A stretch of DNA of 64,000 bases, from assembly GCF_042665525.1 (NCBI RefSeq), contig NZ_JBHTCQ010000004.1:299253-363252 (forward strand), given 5' to 3'. The position numbers were made by a program, and so were the translations under genes. Within the stretch, counting starts at the first letter, position 1. The number at the start of each line of letters is the position of its first letter. Below, piece by piece: positions 33,919 to 42,470 of this stretch. Under the pieces are notes generated by a model. That model ran no database searches and was not told the origin of the DNA. It worked only from the letters and a program-made list of their open reading frames with translations. This stretch comes from Allobogoriella alba. GTDB taxonomy: Bacteria > Actinomycetota > Actinomycetes > Actinomycetales > Actinomycetaceae.

Positions 33919-34497
33919 TCAGACGGCGGCGGGTTGCAGGATGTGCAGGTCTCCGTTGGGTGAGGTGACCCGCAGCACCTGCGTGGGCGTGCCCTCGAAC
34001 GCGATCCAGTCCACGGGGTCCGCGCTGGTCACCTCGTAGCCGAACATCCACCGCGCGGCCGCGATCCCCAGGCCCTCGGTGTCGGCGTCCCCCGCGGCGG
34101 CGCCGTCCTGCACGAACGGTGCCTCGAAGGGCAGCGGCTCTCCCGTGGTCATCTCCACCACCCCTGGAGACATCGCCACCGTGCGCTGCAGCGTGGGGGT
34201 GTCGATCTCGAACTCGGCCGCCATCGCCGTGGACTCGTACGAGTAGACGAAACGACCCCAGCCGTCCGGGAGCGTGGCCTTGTAGCCGTCGTCGCCCACC
34301 AGGAGCACGGTCGGGCCGTACGTCTGCACCGCGACGAACTCTGCCTCCGGGTCGGCCGGACCCGAGAGCACGTACCGTCGGCCGGGGTACAGGCGCGACA
34401 TCGCCTCCTGGGCGGCCTCCGGGCCGCCTGCCGGGTGACGAACCATGTCCTCGCCGGGGGCACCGGGCGAGAGTGCACACACGATCGACAGGCTCAT
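33919..34497 (-). CDS. Conserved hypothetical protein (192 aa)
   Basis: 192 aa, soluble, no membrane helix or signal peptide. I do not recognise a motif with confidence. The stretches SRLYPGRRYVLSGPAD, GDDGYKATLPDG, and FVYSYESTAMAAEFEI, then PVDWIAFEGTPTQVLRVT suggest a mixed alpha/beta protein, and the layout resembles the actinobacterial DUF6928-like group. The start is placed at ATG 34497, where the sequence MSLSIVCALSP looks like a first beta strand; an earlier in-frame ATG would add 12 disordered residues. Confidence 0.55.
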   Translation of the reverse strand: MSLSIVCALSPGAPGEDMVRHPAGGPEAAQEAMSRLYPGRRYVLSGPADPEAEFVAVQTYGPTVLLVGDDGYKATLPDGWGRFVYSYESTAMAAEFEIDTPTLQRTVAMSPGVVEMTTGEPLPFEAPFVQDGAAAGDADTEGLGIAAARWMFGYEVTSADPVDWIAFEGTPTQVLRVTSPNGDLHILQPAAV

Positions 34498-34567
34498 GCC
34501 GTCCACCGTAGGCGATGGAGGCCGGCCCGTCACCGAGCCTGCGGCGGACCGGCTCCGGTCCGCGAGC

Positions 34568-34900
34568 TCAAATGTTGAAGCCGATGGCGCGCAGCTGCTC
34601 GCGGCCGACCGGGGTGATCTTCTCCGGACCCCACGGCGGCATCCAGACCCAGTTGATGCGCTGCCCGGCGACGAGCCCCTCGAGGGCCTGCGCGGCCTGG
34701 TCCTCGATGACGTCGGTCAGCGGGCAGGCGGCGGAGGTCAGCGTCATGTCGATGACGGCCTCGTTGTTCTGGTCGACCGTGATGCCGTAGACGAGCCCGA
34801 GGTCGACGACGTTGATGCCGAGCTCCGGGTCGATGACGTCGCGCATCGCCTCCTCGACGTCCGCGGCCGTGGTCGGCGAGGGGTTGGTGGTCTCGCTCAT
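34568..34900 (-). CDS. sufT: SufT-like metal-sulfur cluster assembly factor (DUF59)
   Basis: 110 aa single DUF59/MIP18 domain. Motifs are VIDPELGINVVDLGLVYGI and DMTLTSAACPLTDVIEDQ with the reactive Cys, ending PVGREQLRAIGFNI. The family supports maturation of Fe-S proteins, often acting late as a carrier or specificity factor. It is the last gene of the suf operon; its ATG overlaps the sufU stop by 4 bp (ATGA). Confidence 0.9.
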   Translation of the reverse strand: MSETTNPSPTTAADVEEAMRDVIDPELGINVVDLGLVYGITVDQNNEAVIDMTLTSAACPLTDVIEDQAAQALEGLVAGQRINWVWMPPWGPEKITPVGREQLRAIGFNI

Positions 34901-35379
34901 GAGTCTGTCTCCTTCGGCTCGGCGGTCAGCGCGTGCGCGAGTGCGTCGCGCAGCGCCATCCACCCGAGCAGCGCGCACTTGATGCGGGCAGGGTATCTGG
35001 CGACACCCACGAACGCCGCGGCGTCCTCGAGGGTGTCCTGCTGGTCCTCCTCGAGCGCGCCGCGGGCGCGCATGAGCTCTCGGAACCGCTCCCCCAGCTC
35101 CTCGACCTCGGTCACGGACCGGCCGGTGACCAGGTCGTGCAGGATCGACAGCGACGCCTGGGAGATCGAGCACCCCTGGCCGACCCAGCCGACCTCGCTG
35201 AGCACCGGAGAGCGGTCCGCGGCGTGGTCGAGGCGCACCCGCAGCCGGACCTCGTCGCCGCAGGTGGGGTTGACCTGGAAGGACTCACCGTCGAACGGGT
35301 CGATCTCTCCCACGCCGTGCCGCTCCCGCGAGTGGTCGAGGATGACCTGCTGGTAGAGCTGCTCGATCGCCTCAGCCAC
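34897..35379 (-). CDS. sufU: SufU Fe-S assembly / sulfur-acceptor protein
   Basis: 160 aa. Cys residues align as NPTCGDEV, GQGCSISQAS and RIKCALLGW, the three conserved Cys of SufU, with Asp in CGD; a zinc ion held by these lets SufU take sulfane sulfur from SufS. Between the second and third Cys lies a helical insertion of about 60 residues. GTG start 3 bp downstream of the sufS stop. Translation is coupled to sufT through the overlapping stop. Confidence 0.95.
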   Translation of the reverse strand: MAEAIEQLYQQVILDHSRERHGVGEIDPFDGESFQVNPTCGDEVRLRVRLDHAADRSPVLSEVGWVGQGCSISQASLSILHDLVTGRSVTEVEELGERFRELMRARGALEEDQQDTLEDAAAFVGVARYPARIKCALLGWMALRDALAHALTAEPKETDS

Positions 35380-35382
35380 GGC

Positions 35383-36705
35383 TCACCTCGCCAGCCCGAA
35401 GAAGGGACGCACGGAGCCCAGTGCCTCCACGAAAGCCTCGATCTCCTCCGCCGTCGTGTACACCCCCGCCGAGGCGCGGGCCGAGGCGTGCACCCCGAGA
35501 CGACGGTGGACCGGCTGGGCGCAGTGGTGCCCGACGCGCACGGCGATGCCGGCGTCGTCGAGGACCTGCCCGACGTCGTGCGGGTGGACCCCCTCGACGT
35601 CGAAGGCGACGACGGCGAGCCGGCTCGCCGGCTCGGTGGGGCCGAGCACCCGCACCCCCGGCACCGAGGCGATGCCCTCGAGCAGGAGCCGGGTCAGCTC
35701 GGCCTCGTGCGCCGCCAGCGCGTCCATGCCGAGCTCGGCGAGGTAGTCGACCGCCGCGTGCAGGCCCACGGTCTGGGCGACCATCTGCGTGCCCGCCTCG
35801 AACCGCTGCGGCGGCGGCATGTAGGTCGTGGACTCCATGGTGACGACCTCCACCATGGACCCGCCGGTGAGGACCGGCGGCATCGCGGCGAGCAGATCAC
35901 GGCGGCCGTACAGCACGCCGACGCCGGTGGGACCGAGCATCTTGTGCCCGGAGAACGCCGCGAAGTCGACGCCGAGGGCCCCGAGGTCCAGGGGCAGGTG
36001 GGCGGCGGACTGGCAGGCGTCCAGCACCACCAGTGCCCCGGCGTCGTGGGCCGTCGCTACCAGCTCCTCGACGGGGCTGACCGCGCCGGTGACGTTCGAG
36101 GCGTGCGTCAGGGCCAACACCCGGGTGCGCTCGGTGACCACACCGTAGGTGCCCGGGTCCAGCCGGCCGTCGTCGCCCACGCCGATCCACCGCAGGGTGG
36201 CACCGGTGCGGGCCGCGAGCTCCTGCCACGGCACGAGGTTCGCGTGGTGCTCGGCCTCGGTGACGACGATCTCGTCGCCCGGGCCCAGCGCGAGGCGCTC
36301 CCGGGCATCCGGCCCACCGCGCCCGAGCGAGGCGTTCGAGATCGCGTAGGTGACGAGGTTCAGCGCCTCGGTCGCGTTCTTGGTCCACACGACCTCGTCC
36401 GTGCCCGCACCGACGAACGCGGCGACGGCCGCCCGGGCCGCCTCGTACGCCTCGGTGGCCTCCTCGGCGAGCTGGTGGGCGCCCCGGTGCACGGCGGCGT
36501 TGGTGCGCTCGTAGAACTCCTGCTCCGCCTCCAGGACGCACCGTGGCTTCTGGGAGGTGGCCGCCGTGTCGAGGTAGACGAGCGGCCGGTCGCCGCGGAC
36601 CGTGCGCCCGAGGATCGGGAAGTCCGCGCGCACGGCCGCCAGCTCCGCCGCGCTCAAGGAGCGGGCGGAGCCGGCGACGGCGGTCGCCTCGGGTGCGGCG
36701 CTCAT
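35383..36705 (-). CDS. sufS: Cysteine desulfurase SufS
   Basis: 440 aa PLP enzyme (class V aminotransferase fold) that releases sulfur from cysteine for cluster building. The PLP lysine lies in FSGHKMLGPTG, DACQSAAH holds the cofactor Asp, THASNVTG binds phosphate, and the catalytic Cys is in RVGHHCAQP near the C terminus. The frame is open far upstream, but the ATG 14 bp after the sufC stop is followed by a normal family N terminus (LDTAATSQKP). Works with SufU, the next gene. Confidence 0.96.
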   Translation of the reverse strand: MSAAPEATAVAGSARSLSAAELAAVRADFPILGRTVRGDRPLVYLDTAATSQKPRCVLEAEQEFYERTNAAVHRGAHQLAEEATEAYEAARAAVAAFVGAGTDEVVWTKNATEALNLVTYAISNASLGRGGPDARERLALGPGDEIVVTEAEHHANLVPWQELAARTGATLRWIGVGDDGRLDPGTYGVVTERTRVLALTHASNVTGAVSPVEELVATAHDAGALVVLDACQSAAHLPLDLGALGVDFAAFSGHKMLGPTGVGVLYGRRDLLAAMPPVLTGGSMVEVVTMESTTYMPPPQRFEAGTQMVAQTVGLHAAVDYLAELGMDALAAHEAELTRLLLEGIASVPGVRVLGPTEPASRLAVVAFDVEGVHPHDVGQVLDDAGIAVRVGHHCAQPVHRRLGVHASARASAGVYTTAEEIEAFVEALGSVRPFFGLAR

Positions 36706-36719
36706 GGCGTGCTGGCCTC

Positions 36720-37478
36720 TCAGACCCGGGCGGTGAGGTACTTGTCGTAGCCCTCGGCCTCGAGCTGGTCCGCGAGCTCGGGGCCGCCCTGCTCGGCGAC
36801 CCGGCCCTCGACGAACACGTGCACGTGGTCGGGCTTGATGTAGTTGAGGATCCGCGTGTAGTGCGTGATGAGCAGCACGCCGAGGCCGGTCTCCTCGTGG
36901 ACCCGGTTCACGCCCTCGGAGACGACCCGCAGAGCGTCGACGTCCAGGCCGGAGTCGGTCTCGTCGAGGACCGCGAACTTCGGCTTGAGAAGCTCCATCT
37001 GCAGGATCTCGTGCCGCTTCTTCTCGCCACCGGAGAACCCATGGTTGACGTCGCGCTGCGCGAAGTCGGGGTCCATGCGGAGCTTCGTCATGGCGTCCTT
37101 GACGTCGCCGACCCACTGGCGCAGCGCGGGCGCCTCGCCGGTCAGCGCGGTCTTGGCGGTGCGGAGGAAGTTCGAGACGGTCACGCCGGGGACCTCGACC
37201 GGGTACTGCATGGCGAGGAACATGCCCGCGCGGGCGCGCTCGTCCGCCGTCATGTCGGCGATGTTCTCGCCGTCGAGCAGCACCTCGCCGTCGGTGATCG
37301 TGTACTTCGGGTGGCCGGCGATGGCGTACGCCATGGTCGACTTGCCGGACCCGTTCGGGCCCATGATGGCGTGGATCTCGCCGGAGGCGACCCGCAGGTC
37401 GACACCGCGCAGGATGGGCTTGGGACCCTCGTTCGTCTCGACCGAGACGTGGAGGTTCTTGATCTCGAGAGTGGACAT
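36720..37478 (-). CDS. sufC: SufC ATPase of the SufBCD scaffold
   Basis: 252 aa cytoplasmic ABC-type ATPase. Walker A is GPNGSGKST, signature FSGGEKKRHEILQ, Walker B FAVLDETDSGLD and switch His in LITHYTRIL. These variants (EKKRHE, DETDSGLD) are diagnostic of SufC, which drives SufB/SufD clamp movements. The ATG starts 47 bp after the ferredoxin stop, the largest gap inside the operon. Confidence 0.97.
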   Translation of the reverse strand: MSTLEIKNLHVSVETNEGPKPILRGVDLRVASGEIHAIMGPNGSGKSTMAYAIAGHPKYTITDGEVLLDGENIADMTADERARAGMFLAMQYPVEVPGVTVSNFLRTAKTALTGEAPALRQWVGDVKDAMTKLRMDPDFAQRDVNHGFSGGEKKRHEILQMELLKPKFAVLDETDSGLDVDALRVVSEGVNRVHEETGLGVLLITHYTRILNYIKPDHVHVFVEGRVAEQGGPELADQLEAEGYDKYLTARV

Positions 37479-37525
37479 CTGTGGTTTCTTCTCTTCTCTG
37501 CTGTCGAAGTCTGTGGTGGTGGCGA

Positions 37526-37864
37526 TCAGGCGTTCACGGTCACGTCGAGGTCGACGAGCACCCGGTCCCCCTCGACGGTCACCGGGTAGACCGGCACCGG
37601 CTGGGTGGCCGGCAGGCCCGTGGGGCGGCCGGTGCGCAGGTCGAAGGTCGACCCGTGCAGCCAGCACTCGAGGGTCGAGCCGTCGACCTCGCCGTCGGAG
37701 AGGTTCACCTGCCCGTGCGAGCAGATGTCCGAGATGGCGTGGAACTCGCCGTCCTCGTCCCGCACCAGCGCGACGGGGACCGGCGAGCCGTCGGGGCCGT
37801 CGAGCTCGAGGGCCAGCGCCTCACCGGGCTCGAGGTCGCCGACGTCGGCGACGTGCTCCTTCAT
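37526..37864 (-). CDS. Rieske [2Fe-2S] ferredoxin of the suf operon
   Basis: 112 aa Rieske-type protein. The cluster ligands are C-x-H in DICSHGQVNL and C-x2-H in LECWLHGSTFD. It resembles the ferredoxin component of ring-hydroxylating dioxygenases and is a regular passenger between sufD and sufC in actinobacteria. It could supply electrons for cluster assembly or be a major client. The ATG overlaps the sufD stop by 4 bp (ATGA). Confidence 0.93.
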   Translation of the reverse strand: MKEHVADVGDLEPGEALALELDGPDGSPVPVALVRDEDGEFHAISDICSHGQVNLSDGEVDGSTLECWLHGSTFDLRTGRPTGLPATQPVPVYPVTVEGDRVLVDLDVTVNA

Positions 37865-39126
37865 CGGGTGACTGCCTCCCGCTCCTGGTGCATCGTCTTG
37901 TCCAGCTCCTCCTCGATCGCCGCCATCAGCCGCTCCTGGACGAGCGGGACGCCGATCTGGTTGATGAGCTCGGCGAAGAAGCCCCGCACCACCAGCCGGC
38001 GGGCGTCGGCCTCCGGGATGCCGCGCGAGCGCAGGTAGAACAGCTGCTCGTCGTCGAACCGGCCGGTCGCAGAGGCGTGGCCGGCCCCCTCGATCTCGCC
38101 GGTCTCGATCTCCAGGTTCGGCACGGAGTCCGCCCGGGCGCCCTCGGTGAGGACGAGGTTCCGGTTGAGCTCGTACGTGTCGGTGCCCTCGGCCTCCTTG
38201 CGGATCAGCACGTCGCCGACCCACACGGAGTGCGCGCTGGCGCCCTGGAGCGCACCCTTGTACGTCACGCGGGACTTGCAGCTCTCCACCGCGTGGTCCA
38301 CGAAGAGCCGGTGCTCCTGGTGCTGGCCGGAGTCGGTGAAGTACAGGCCGAGCATCTCCACGTCACCGCCGGGCGCGGTGAAGGCCGCGTCCGGCGTGAC
38401 GCGGACGACGTCGCCGCCGAGCGTGACGACGATGTGCTTCAGGCGTGCGTCCCGACCGAGCTTCGCACGGTGGGCGGCCAGGTGGACCGCGCCGTCGTCC
38501 CAGTCCTGGACCGAGACCACGGTGAGGTGGGCGCCGTCCCGGACGTCGACCTCCACCGTCTGCGACAGGTGCGCCGCGCCGCGGTGGTCGAGGACCACGA
38601 GGGACTCGCTGAGCTCCTCGGCGATCACCAGGACGTGCTGGCCGGCCGGCTCCGCGGCCGCACCGTCCTCGCCGGAGACGGTGACCGTGGTGTGCCGGCC
38701 CTCGGTGTGCCCCTTCGGGACGGTGACCACGAGCGCCTCGCGGAAGGACTCCCAGGCCGCGGCGGAGGACCGGTCGCCCGGGGCGCCGACGGTGCCGAGC
38801 CGGCTGTCGTCGCGACCGACCGTCTCGACCCGCACCGCGTCGTCGTGCTCGACGCTCACCACCGGGCCGCTGCCGGTCAGGTCGCCCGCGAAGATCTTCT
38901 GCAGACGGTGCACCGGCGTGAAGCGCCAGTCCTCCTCGCGCCCCGTGGGCAGCGGGAAGTCGGCCAGGGCGAAGGAGGTGCCCCGGTCGGCCCGCGAGCC
39001 CGCGGGAGTGCCCACGCCGTGGCTGTCCGCGCCGTCGGCGGCGGCTCGGGAGTGGTCGGTGGTGAGGTTCTGCGCGGTGTGCTCCGCGGTGTCGGTCATA
39101 TCGGTCGTGGTGGCTGTGTTCGTCAC
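37861..39126 (-). CDS. sufD: SufD scaffold subunit
   Basis: 421 aa. The middle is the right-handed beta-helix of SufB/SufD proteins (VSVQDWDDGAVHLAAHRAKL, LGLYFTDSGQHQEHRLFVDH, YKGALQGASAHSVWVGDVLI), and the C-terminal helical domain has FYLRSRGIPEADARRLVVRG and FFAELINQI. It pairs with SufB and SufC to form the scaffold. The GTG start overlaps the sufB stop by one base (TAGTG), a tight termination-reinitiation junction. An ATG nine codons later is a possible alternative start. Confidence 0.95.
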   Translation of the reverse strand: MTNTATTTDMTDTAEHTAQNLTTDHSRAAADGADSHGVGTPAGSRADRGTSFALADFPLPTGREEDWRFTPVHRLQKIFAGDLTGSGPVVSVEHDDAVRVETVGRDDSRLGTVGAPGDRSSAAAWESFREALVVTVPKGHTEGRHTTVTVSGEDGAAAEPAGQHVLVIAEELSESLVVLDHRGAAHLSQTVEVDVRDGAHLTVVSVQDWDDGAVHLAAHRAKLGRDARLKHIVVTLGGDVVRVTPDAAFTAPGGDVEMLGLYFTDSGQHQEHRLFVDHAVESCKSRVTYKGALQGASAHSVWVGDVLIRKEAEGTDTYELNRNLVLTEGARADSVPNLEIETGEIEGAGHASATGRFDDEQLFYLRSRGIPEADARRLVVRGFFAELINQIGVPLVQERLMAAIEEELDKTMHQEREAVTR

Positions 39127-40577
39127 TAACCCACGGCCCCTTCCATCTGCAGCTCGATCAGGCGGTTGAGCTCCAGGGCATACTCCATCGGGAGCTCACG
39201 GGCGATGGGCTCGACGAAGCCGCGGACGATCATCGCCATGGCCTCGGTCTCCTCCATCCCTCGGGACATGAGGTAGAACAGCTGGTCCTCGCTCACCTTC
39301 GAGACCGTGGCCTCGTGGCCCATCTCGACGTCGTCGACGCGGACGTCGACGTACGGGTAGGTGTCGGAGCGCGAGACCTGGTCCACGAGCAGCGCGTCGC
39401 ACAGGACGTTCGACTTGCTGTGGCCGGCGCCCTCGAGGACCTGCACGAGTCCCCGGTAGGAGGCCCGTCCGCCGCCGCGGGCGACGGACTTGGAGACGAT
39501 CGAGGACGAGGTGTGCGGCGCCAGGTGCACCATCTTGGAGCCGGTGTCCTGGTGCTGGCCCTCGCCGGCGAACGCGATCGACAGGGTCTCGCCGCGGGCG
39601 TGCTCCCCCATGAGGTAGACCGCCGGGTACTTCATCGTCACCTTGGAGCCGATGTTGCCGTCGATCCACTCCATGGTGCCGCCGGACTCGACCGTGGCGC
39701 GCTTGGTGACGAGGTTGTAGACGTTGTTCGACCAGTTCTGGATGGTCGTGTAGCGGACGCGCGCGTCCTTCTTCACGACGATCTCCACGACGGCGGAGTG
39801 CAGCGAGTCGGTCTTGTAGATCGGCGCGGTGCAGCCCTCGACGTAGTGCACGTAGGAGCCCTCGTCCGCGATGATCAGGGTCCGCTCGAACTGGCCCATG
39901 TTCTCGGTGTTGATGCGGAAGTAGGCCTGCAGCGGGATCTCGACGTGCACGCCCTTGGGGACGTACACGAACGAGCCGCCGGACCAGACCGCGGTGTTCA
40001 GCGAGGCGAACTTGTTGTCACCGGAGGGGATGACCGTGCCGAAGTACTCCTCGAAGATCTCCGGGTGCTCGCGCAGCCCGGTGTCCGTGTCGAGGAAGAC
40101 GACGCCCTGCTTCTCCAGGTCCTCGCGGATCTGGTGGTAGACGACCTCCGACTCGTACTGCGCGGCCACGCCGGCCACCAGGCGCTGCTTCTCCGCCTCG
40201 GGGATGCCGAGCCGGTCGTAGGTGTTCTTGATGTCCTCGGGCAGGTCGTCCCACGAGGCGGCCTGCTTCTCGGTGGACCGGACGAAGTACTTGATCGTGT
40301 CGAAGTCGATGTCCGACAGGTCCGCGCCCCAGGTGGGCATGGGCTTCTTCTCGAAGAGCTTCAGCGCCTTGAGGCGGCGCTTGAGCATCCACTCAGGCTC
40401 GTCCTTGAGGGACGAGATGTTGCGCACGACGTCCTCGTCGAGCCCTCGGCGGGCGTCGGCGCCGGCGACGTCGGGGTCGGCCCAGCCGTAGCTGTAGTTG
40501 CCGATCGACGCGATCGTCTCGTCCTGGGTCATCGGCTCGCCTGGAGCCCTGGCGTCCTGCTGGGTGGGCGACGTCAT
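39126..40577 (-). CDS. sufB: SufB scaffold subunit
   Basis: 483 aa, the main Fe-S scaffold. Motifs include PEWMLKRRLKALKLFEKKPM, VYVPKGVHVEIPLQAYFRIN, YVEGCTAPIY with the conserved Cys, TIQNWSNNVYNL, SYRGLVQVLEGA and FYLMSRGMEETEAMAMIVRG. The ATG overlaps the sufR stop by one base (TGATG). The frame runs open for a long way upstream, yet the start is fixed by the normal N terminus and coupling. The gene directly follows its own repressor, as in mycobacteria. Confidence 0.97.
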   Translation of the reverse strand: MTSPTQQDARAPGEPMTQDETIASIGNYSYGWADPDVAGADARRGLDEDVVRNISSLKDEPEWMLKRRLKALKLFEKKPMPTWGADLSDIDFDTIKYFVRSTEKQAASWDDLPEDIKNTYDRLGIPEAEKQRLVAGVAAQYESEVVYHQIREDLEKQGVVFLDTDTGLREHPEIFEEYFGTVIPSGDNKFASLNTAVWSGGSFVYVPKGVHVEIPLQAYFRINTENMGQFERTLIIADEGSYVHYVEGCTAPIYKTDSLHSAVVEIVVKKDARVRYTTIQNWSNNVYNLVTKRATVESGGTMEWIDGNIGSKVTMKYPAVYLMGEHARGETLSIAFAGEGQHQDTGSKMVHLAPHTSSSIVSKSVARGGGRASYRGLVQVLEGAGHSKSNVLCDALLVDQVSRSDTYPYVDVRVDDVEMGHEATVSKVSEDQLFYLMSRGMEETEAMAMIVRGFVEPIARELPMEYALELNRLIELQMEGAVG

Positions 40578-41299
40578 CAGTTTCCTTCCGTTCTCCCCGT
40601 CCTGGGGTGACGCGTGGGGGTCGGGACGGCCAGCGGCACGTGCGTGGTGCACACGTGGCCGCCGGCGGCAAGGGTCGAGAGGCGTTGGACATGGACGTCC
40701 AGGAGGCGGGAGAACGCCTGGGTCTCCGCCTCGCACAGCTGGGGGTACTCGGCCGCGACGTCCTGCACCGGGCAGTGCCCCTGGCAGAGCTGCAGCGCGA
40801 TGGCCTGGCTGCCGATGCCGCGGATGGTCGCCGCGTAGCCGTCGGCGGTGAGCGCCTCGGCGAGCGCCTGGACCCGTGCAGCACGGGACTCGCCGGCGCG
40901 ATCGATGACCGGTCGGTACCGGCGCTCCAGCTCGTCCACGCGGTCCTCCGCGAACTTCTCCAGCGCGTCCTTTCCGGCGACCTGCTGGAGGAAGTCCAGC
41001 ACGTGGGTGGCCAGGTCGGAGTAGGCGTCCGCGAGGCCCGCGCGGCCGGCGTCGGTCGCCACGTAGTGGCGGGCGGGCCGTCCGCGACGGCGCTGCCCGG
41101 GTCCCGCGGGCTCGTGCACCACGATCTGTCCCACGTCCTGCAGGTGCGCAATGTGGCGGCGCACCGCAGCAGGGGTCAGCTCGAGCGTCTGCGCCAGGGT
41201 GGCGGCGCTGACCGGGCCCTGCTCGACGACGAGCTCGAGGACCTTCTCGCGCGTGGTCGCCTCGGCGTCCTGGCGTGGCTCGGCCTGAGAGGCGCGCAT
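40577..41299 (-). CDS. sufR: SufR-type Fe-S-sensing repressor of the suf operon
   Basis: 240 aa. The N-terminal winged helix (TREKVLELVVEQGPVSAATL, then RRHIAHLQDVG and RGRPARHYV) binds DNA. Residues about 185-225 carry the Cys cluster CQGHCPVQDVAAEYPQLCEA, spaced C-x3-C-x12-C, plus a later Cys in HVCTTHV, consistent with a bound Fe-S cluster sensed by SufR. It should repress the operon while its cluster is present. ATG has a strong GGGGAGGG ribosome site. The stop overlaps the sufB start. Confidence 0.93.
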   Translation of the reverse strand: MRASQAEPRQDAEATTREKVLELVVEQGPVSAATLAQTLELTPAAVRRHIAHLQDVGQIVVHEPAGPGQRRRGRPARHYVATDAGRAGLADAYSDLATHVLDFLQQVAGKDALEKFAEDRVDELERRYRPVIDRAGESRAARVQALAEALTADGYAATIRGIGSQAIALQLCQGHCPVQDVAAEYPQLCEAETQAFSRLLDVHVQRLSTLAAGGHVCTTHVPLAVPTPTRHPRTGRTEGN

Positions 41300-41428
41300 G
41301 GTTCCCTCCCCTCGTCGCTCCGTGGTCCCGCTGCCGCGATCTGTGCGCAGGCAACCGAGAGCCAATTACGAAAACAGAGCGCTTGCTTAATTGTCGGTCG
41401 ACGGCGGGGCGTCCGCAAGCAAGGGCAC

Positions 41429-41446
41429 CCTCACCGGGCTGTGAGG
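41429..41446. promoter_or_regulatory. Inverted repeat, candidate SufR operator
   Basis: CCTCAC-N6-GTGAGG is a perfect 6+6 bp inverted repeat with a 6-bp spacer, lying between sufR and the divergent ABC ATPase gene. Its size and N6 spacing resemble known SufR sites (CAAC-N6-GTTG in cyanobacteria), though the sequence differs. A second inverted pair CTTGCTT/AAGCAAG (41382-41388, 41417-41423) lies nearby. Confidence 0.45.
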
Positions 41447-41501
41447 ATCGGCACGCCGCCGGATCGGGGCGCTGCCGGGCCTGGCGCCGGTCGGCAGTGC
41501 C

Positions 41502-41507
41502 TAGTCT
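41502..41507 (+). promoter_or_regulatory. -10 box (TAGTCT), leaderless start of ABC ATPase gene
   Basis: TAGTCT fits TANNNT and ends 6 bases before the GTG at 41514, giving a probable leaderless transcript divergent from suf. Confidence 0.5.
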
Positions 41508-41513
41508 TGTGGG

Positions 41514-42470
41514 GTGCCTCGCCCCGCGTCCGACGCTCCTGCGCTGCAGGTGGCGGACCTGCGCAAGTCCTACGGCGACCGGGAGGTGCTCCGCGGCCTG
41601 TCCTTCGACGCCGACCGAGGTCGCCTGACCGCGGTGCTGGGGCCCAACGGGGTGGGCAAGACGACGACGATCGAGTGCTGCGAGGGTCTGCGCCGACCCG
41701 GCGGTGGGACGGTCGAGGTCCTGGGGCACGCCGTGCACCGCGACGGCTTCGACGCCGCCCTGCGGGCCCGGGTGGGCGTCATGCTGCAGGACGGCGGTCT
41801 CCCGCTCGCGCCGCGTGCCGCGAGCGTGCTCGCACACGTTGCCCGCCTGCACCGCGACCCGCTCGACCCCGCGTCGCTGCTGTCCCGGCTCGGGCTGACG
41901 GACGTCGCCCGCACCACGGTGCGCCGGCTCTCCGGCGGACAGCGTCAGCGGCTCGCCCTGGCGGCGGCGCTCGTCGGCCGGCCGGAGCTGGTGTTCCTGG
42001 ACGAGCCCTCCGCGGGTCTGGACGTGCGGGCGCGGCTGGCCGTGTGGGACCTGCTGCGGGAGCTGCGTGCCGACGGGGTCTCCCTCGTGCTGACCACACA
42101 TCTGATGGCCGAGGCCGAGGAGCTGGCGGACCACGTGGTGGTCATCGACGCCGGCCGGGTGGTGGCTGAAGGGACGCCACGGGAGCTGGTGGGGCCGGAC
42201 GAGGTCCGCGTCACCGTGTCCCCCGACGACCTGTCCGCCGTCTCCGCCGCGCTGGATGAGCGGCTCGGCCGGAGCTGGCAGGTGCACCCGCACCGCGCCT
42301 GGGTCTCGCTCGTCCCGGCCGGGTCGCCCGACGCGGGCAGCCTGGCCAGGGTGGCTCAGGTCCTCGCCGAGGCCGGCCACCCGGACGCGGGCGTGACCTC
42401 CCACCGGCGCACGCTGGAGGACGCGTTCCTCGAGCTCACCGGCCACTCCTTCGAGGGGGCCGACCGGTGA
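41514..42470 (+). CDS. ABC-2 type transporter ATP-binding protein
   Basis: 318 aa. Walker A is GPNGVGKTTTIE, signature LSGGQRQRLALAAAL, Walker B LVFLDEPSAGLD, and the switch His is in LTTHLMAEAEEL. A C-terminal extension of about 90 residues (VRVTVSPDDLSAV onward) is typical of DrrA-like ATPases. Together with the permease and ctaA this forms the block that accompanies suf/COX15 in mycobacteria and relatives, so a role in heme or respiratory assembly is likely but unproven. Leaderless GTG start; stop overlaps the permease start (GTGA). Confidence 0.9.
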   Translation: MPRPASDAPALQVADLRKSYGDREVLRGLSFDADRGRLTAVLGPNGVGKTTTIECCEGLRRPGGGTVEVLGHAVHRDGFDAALRARVGVMLQDGGLPLAPRAASVLAHVARLHRDPLDPASLLSRLGLTDVARTTVRRLSGGQRQRLALAAALVGRPELVFLDEPSAGLDVRARLAVWDLLRELRADGVSLVLTTHLMAEAEELADHVVVIDAGRVVAEGTPRELVGPDEVRVTVSPDDLSAVSAALDERLGRSWQVHPHRAWVSLVPAGSPDAGSLARVAQVLAEAGHPDAGVTSHRRTLEDAFLELTGHSFEGADR

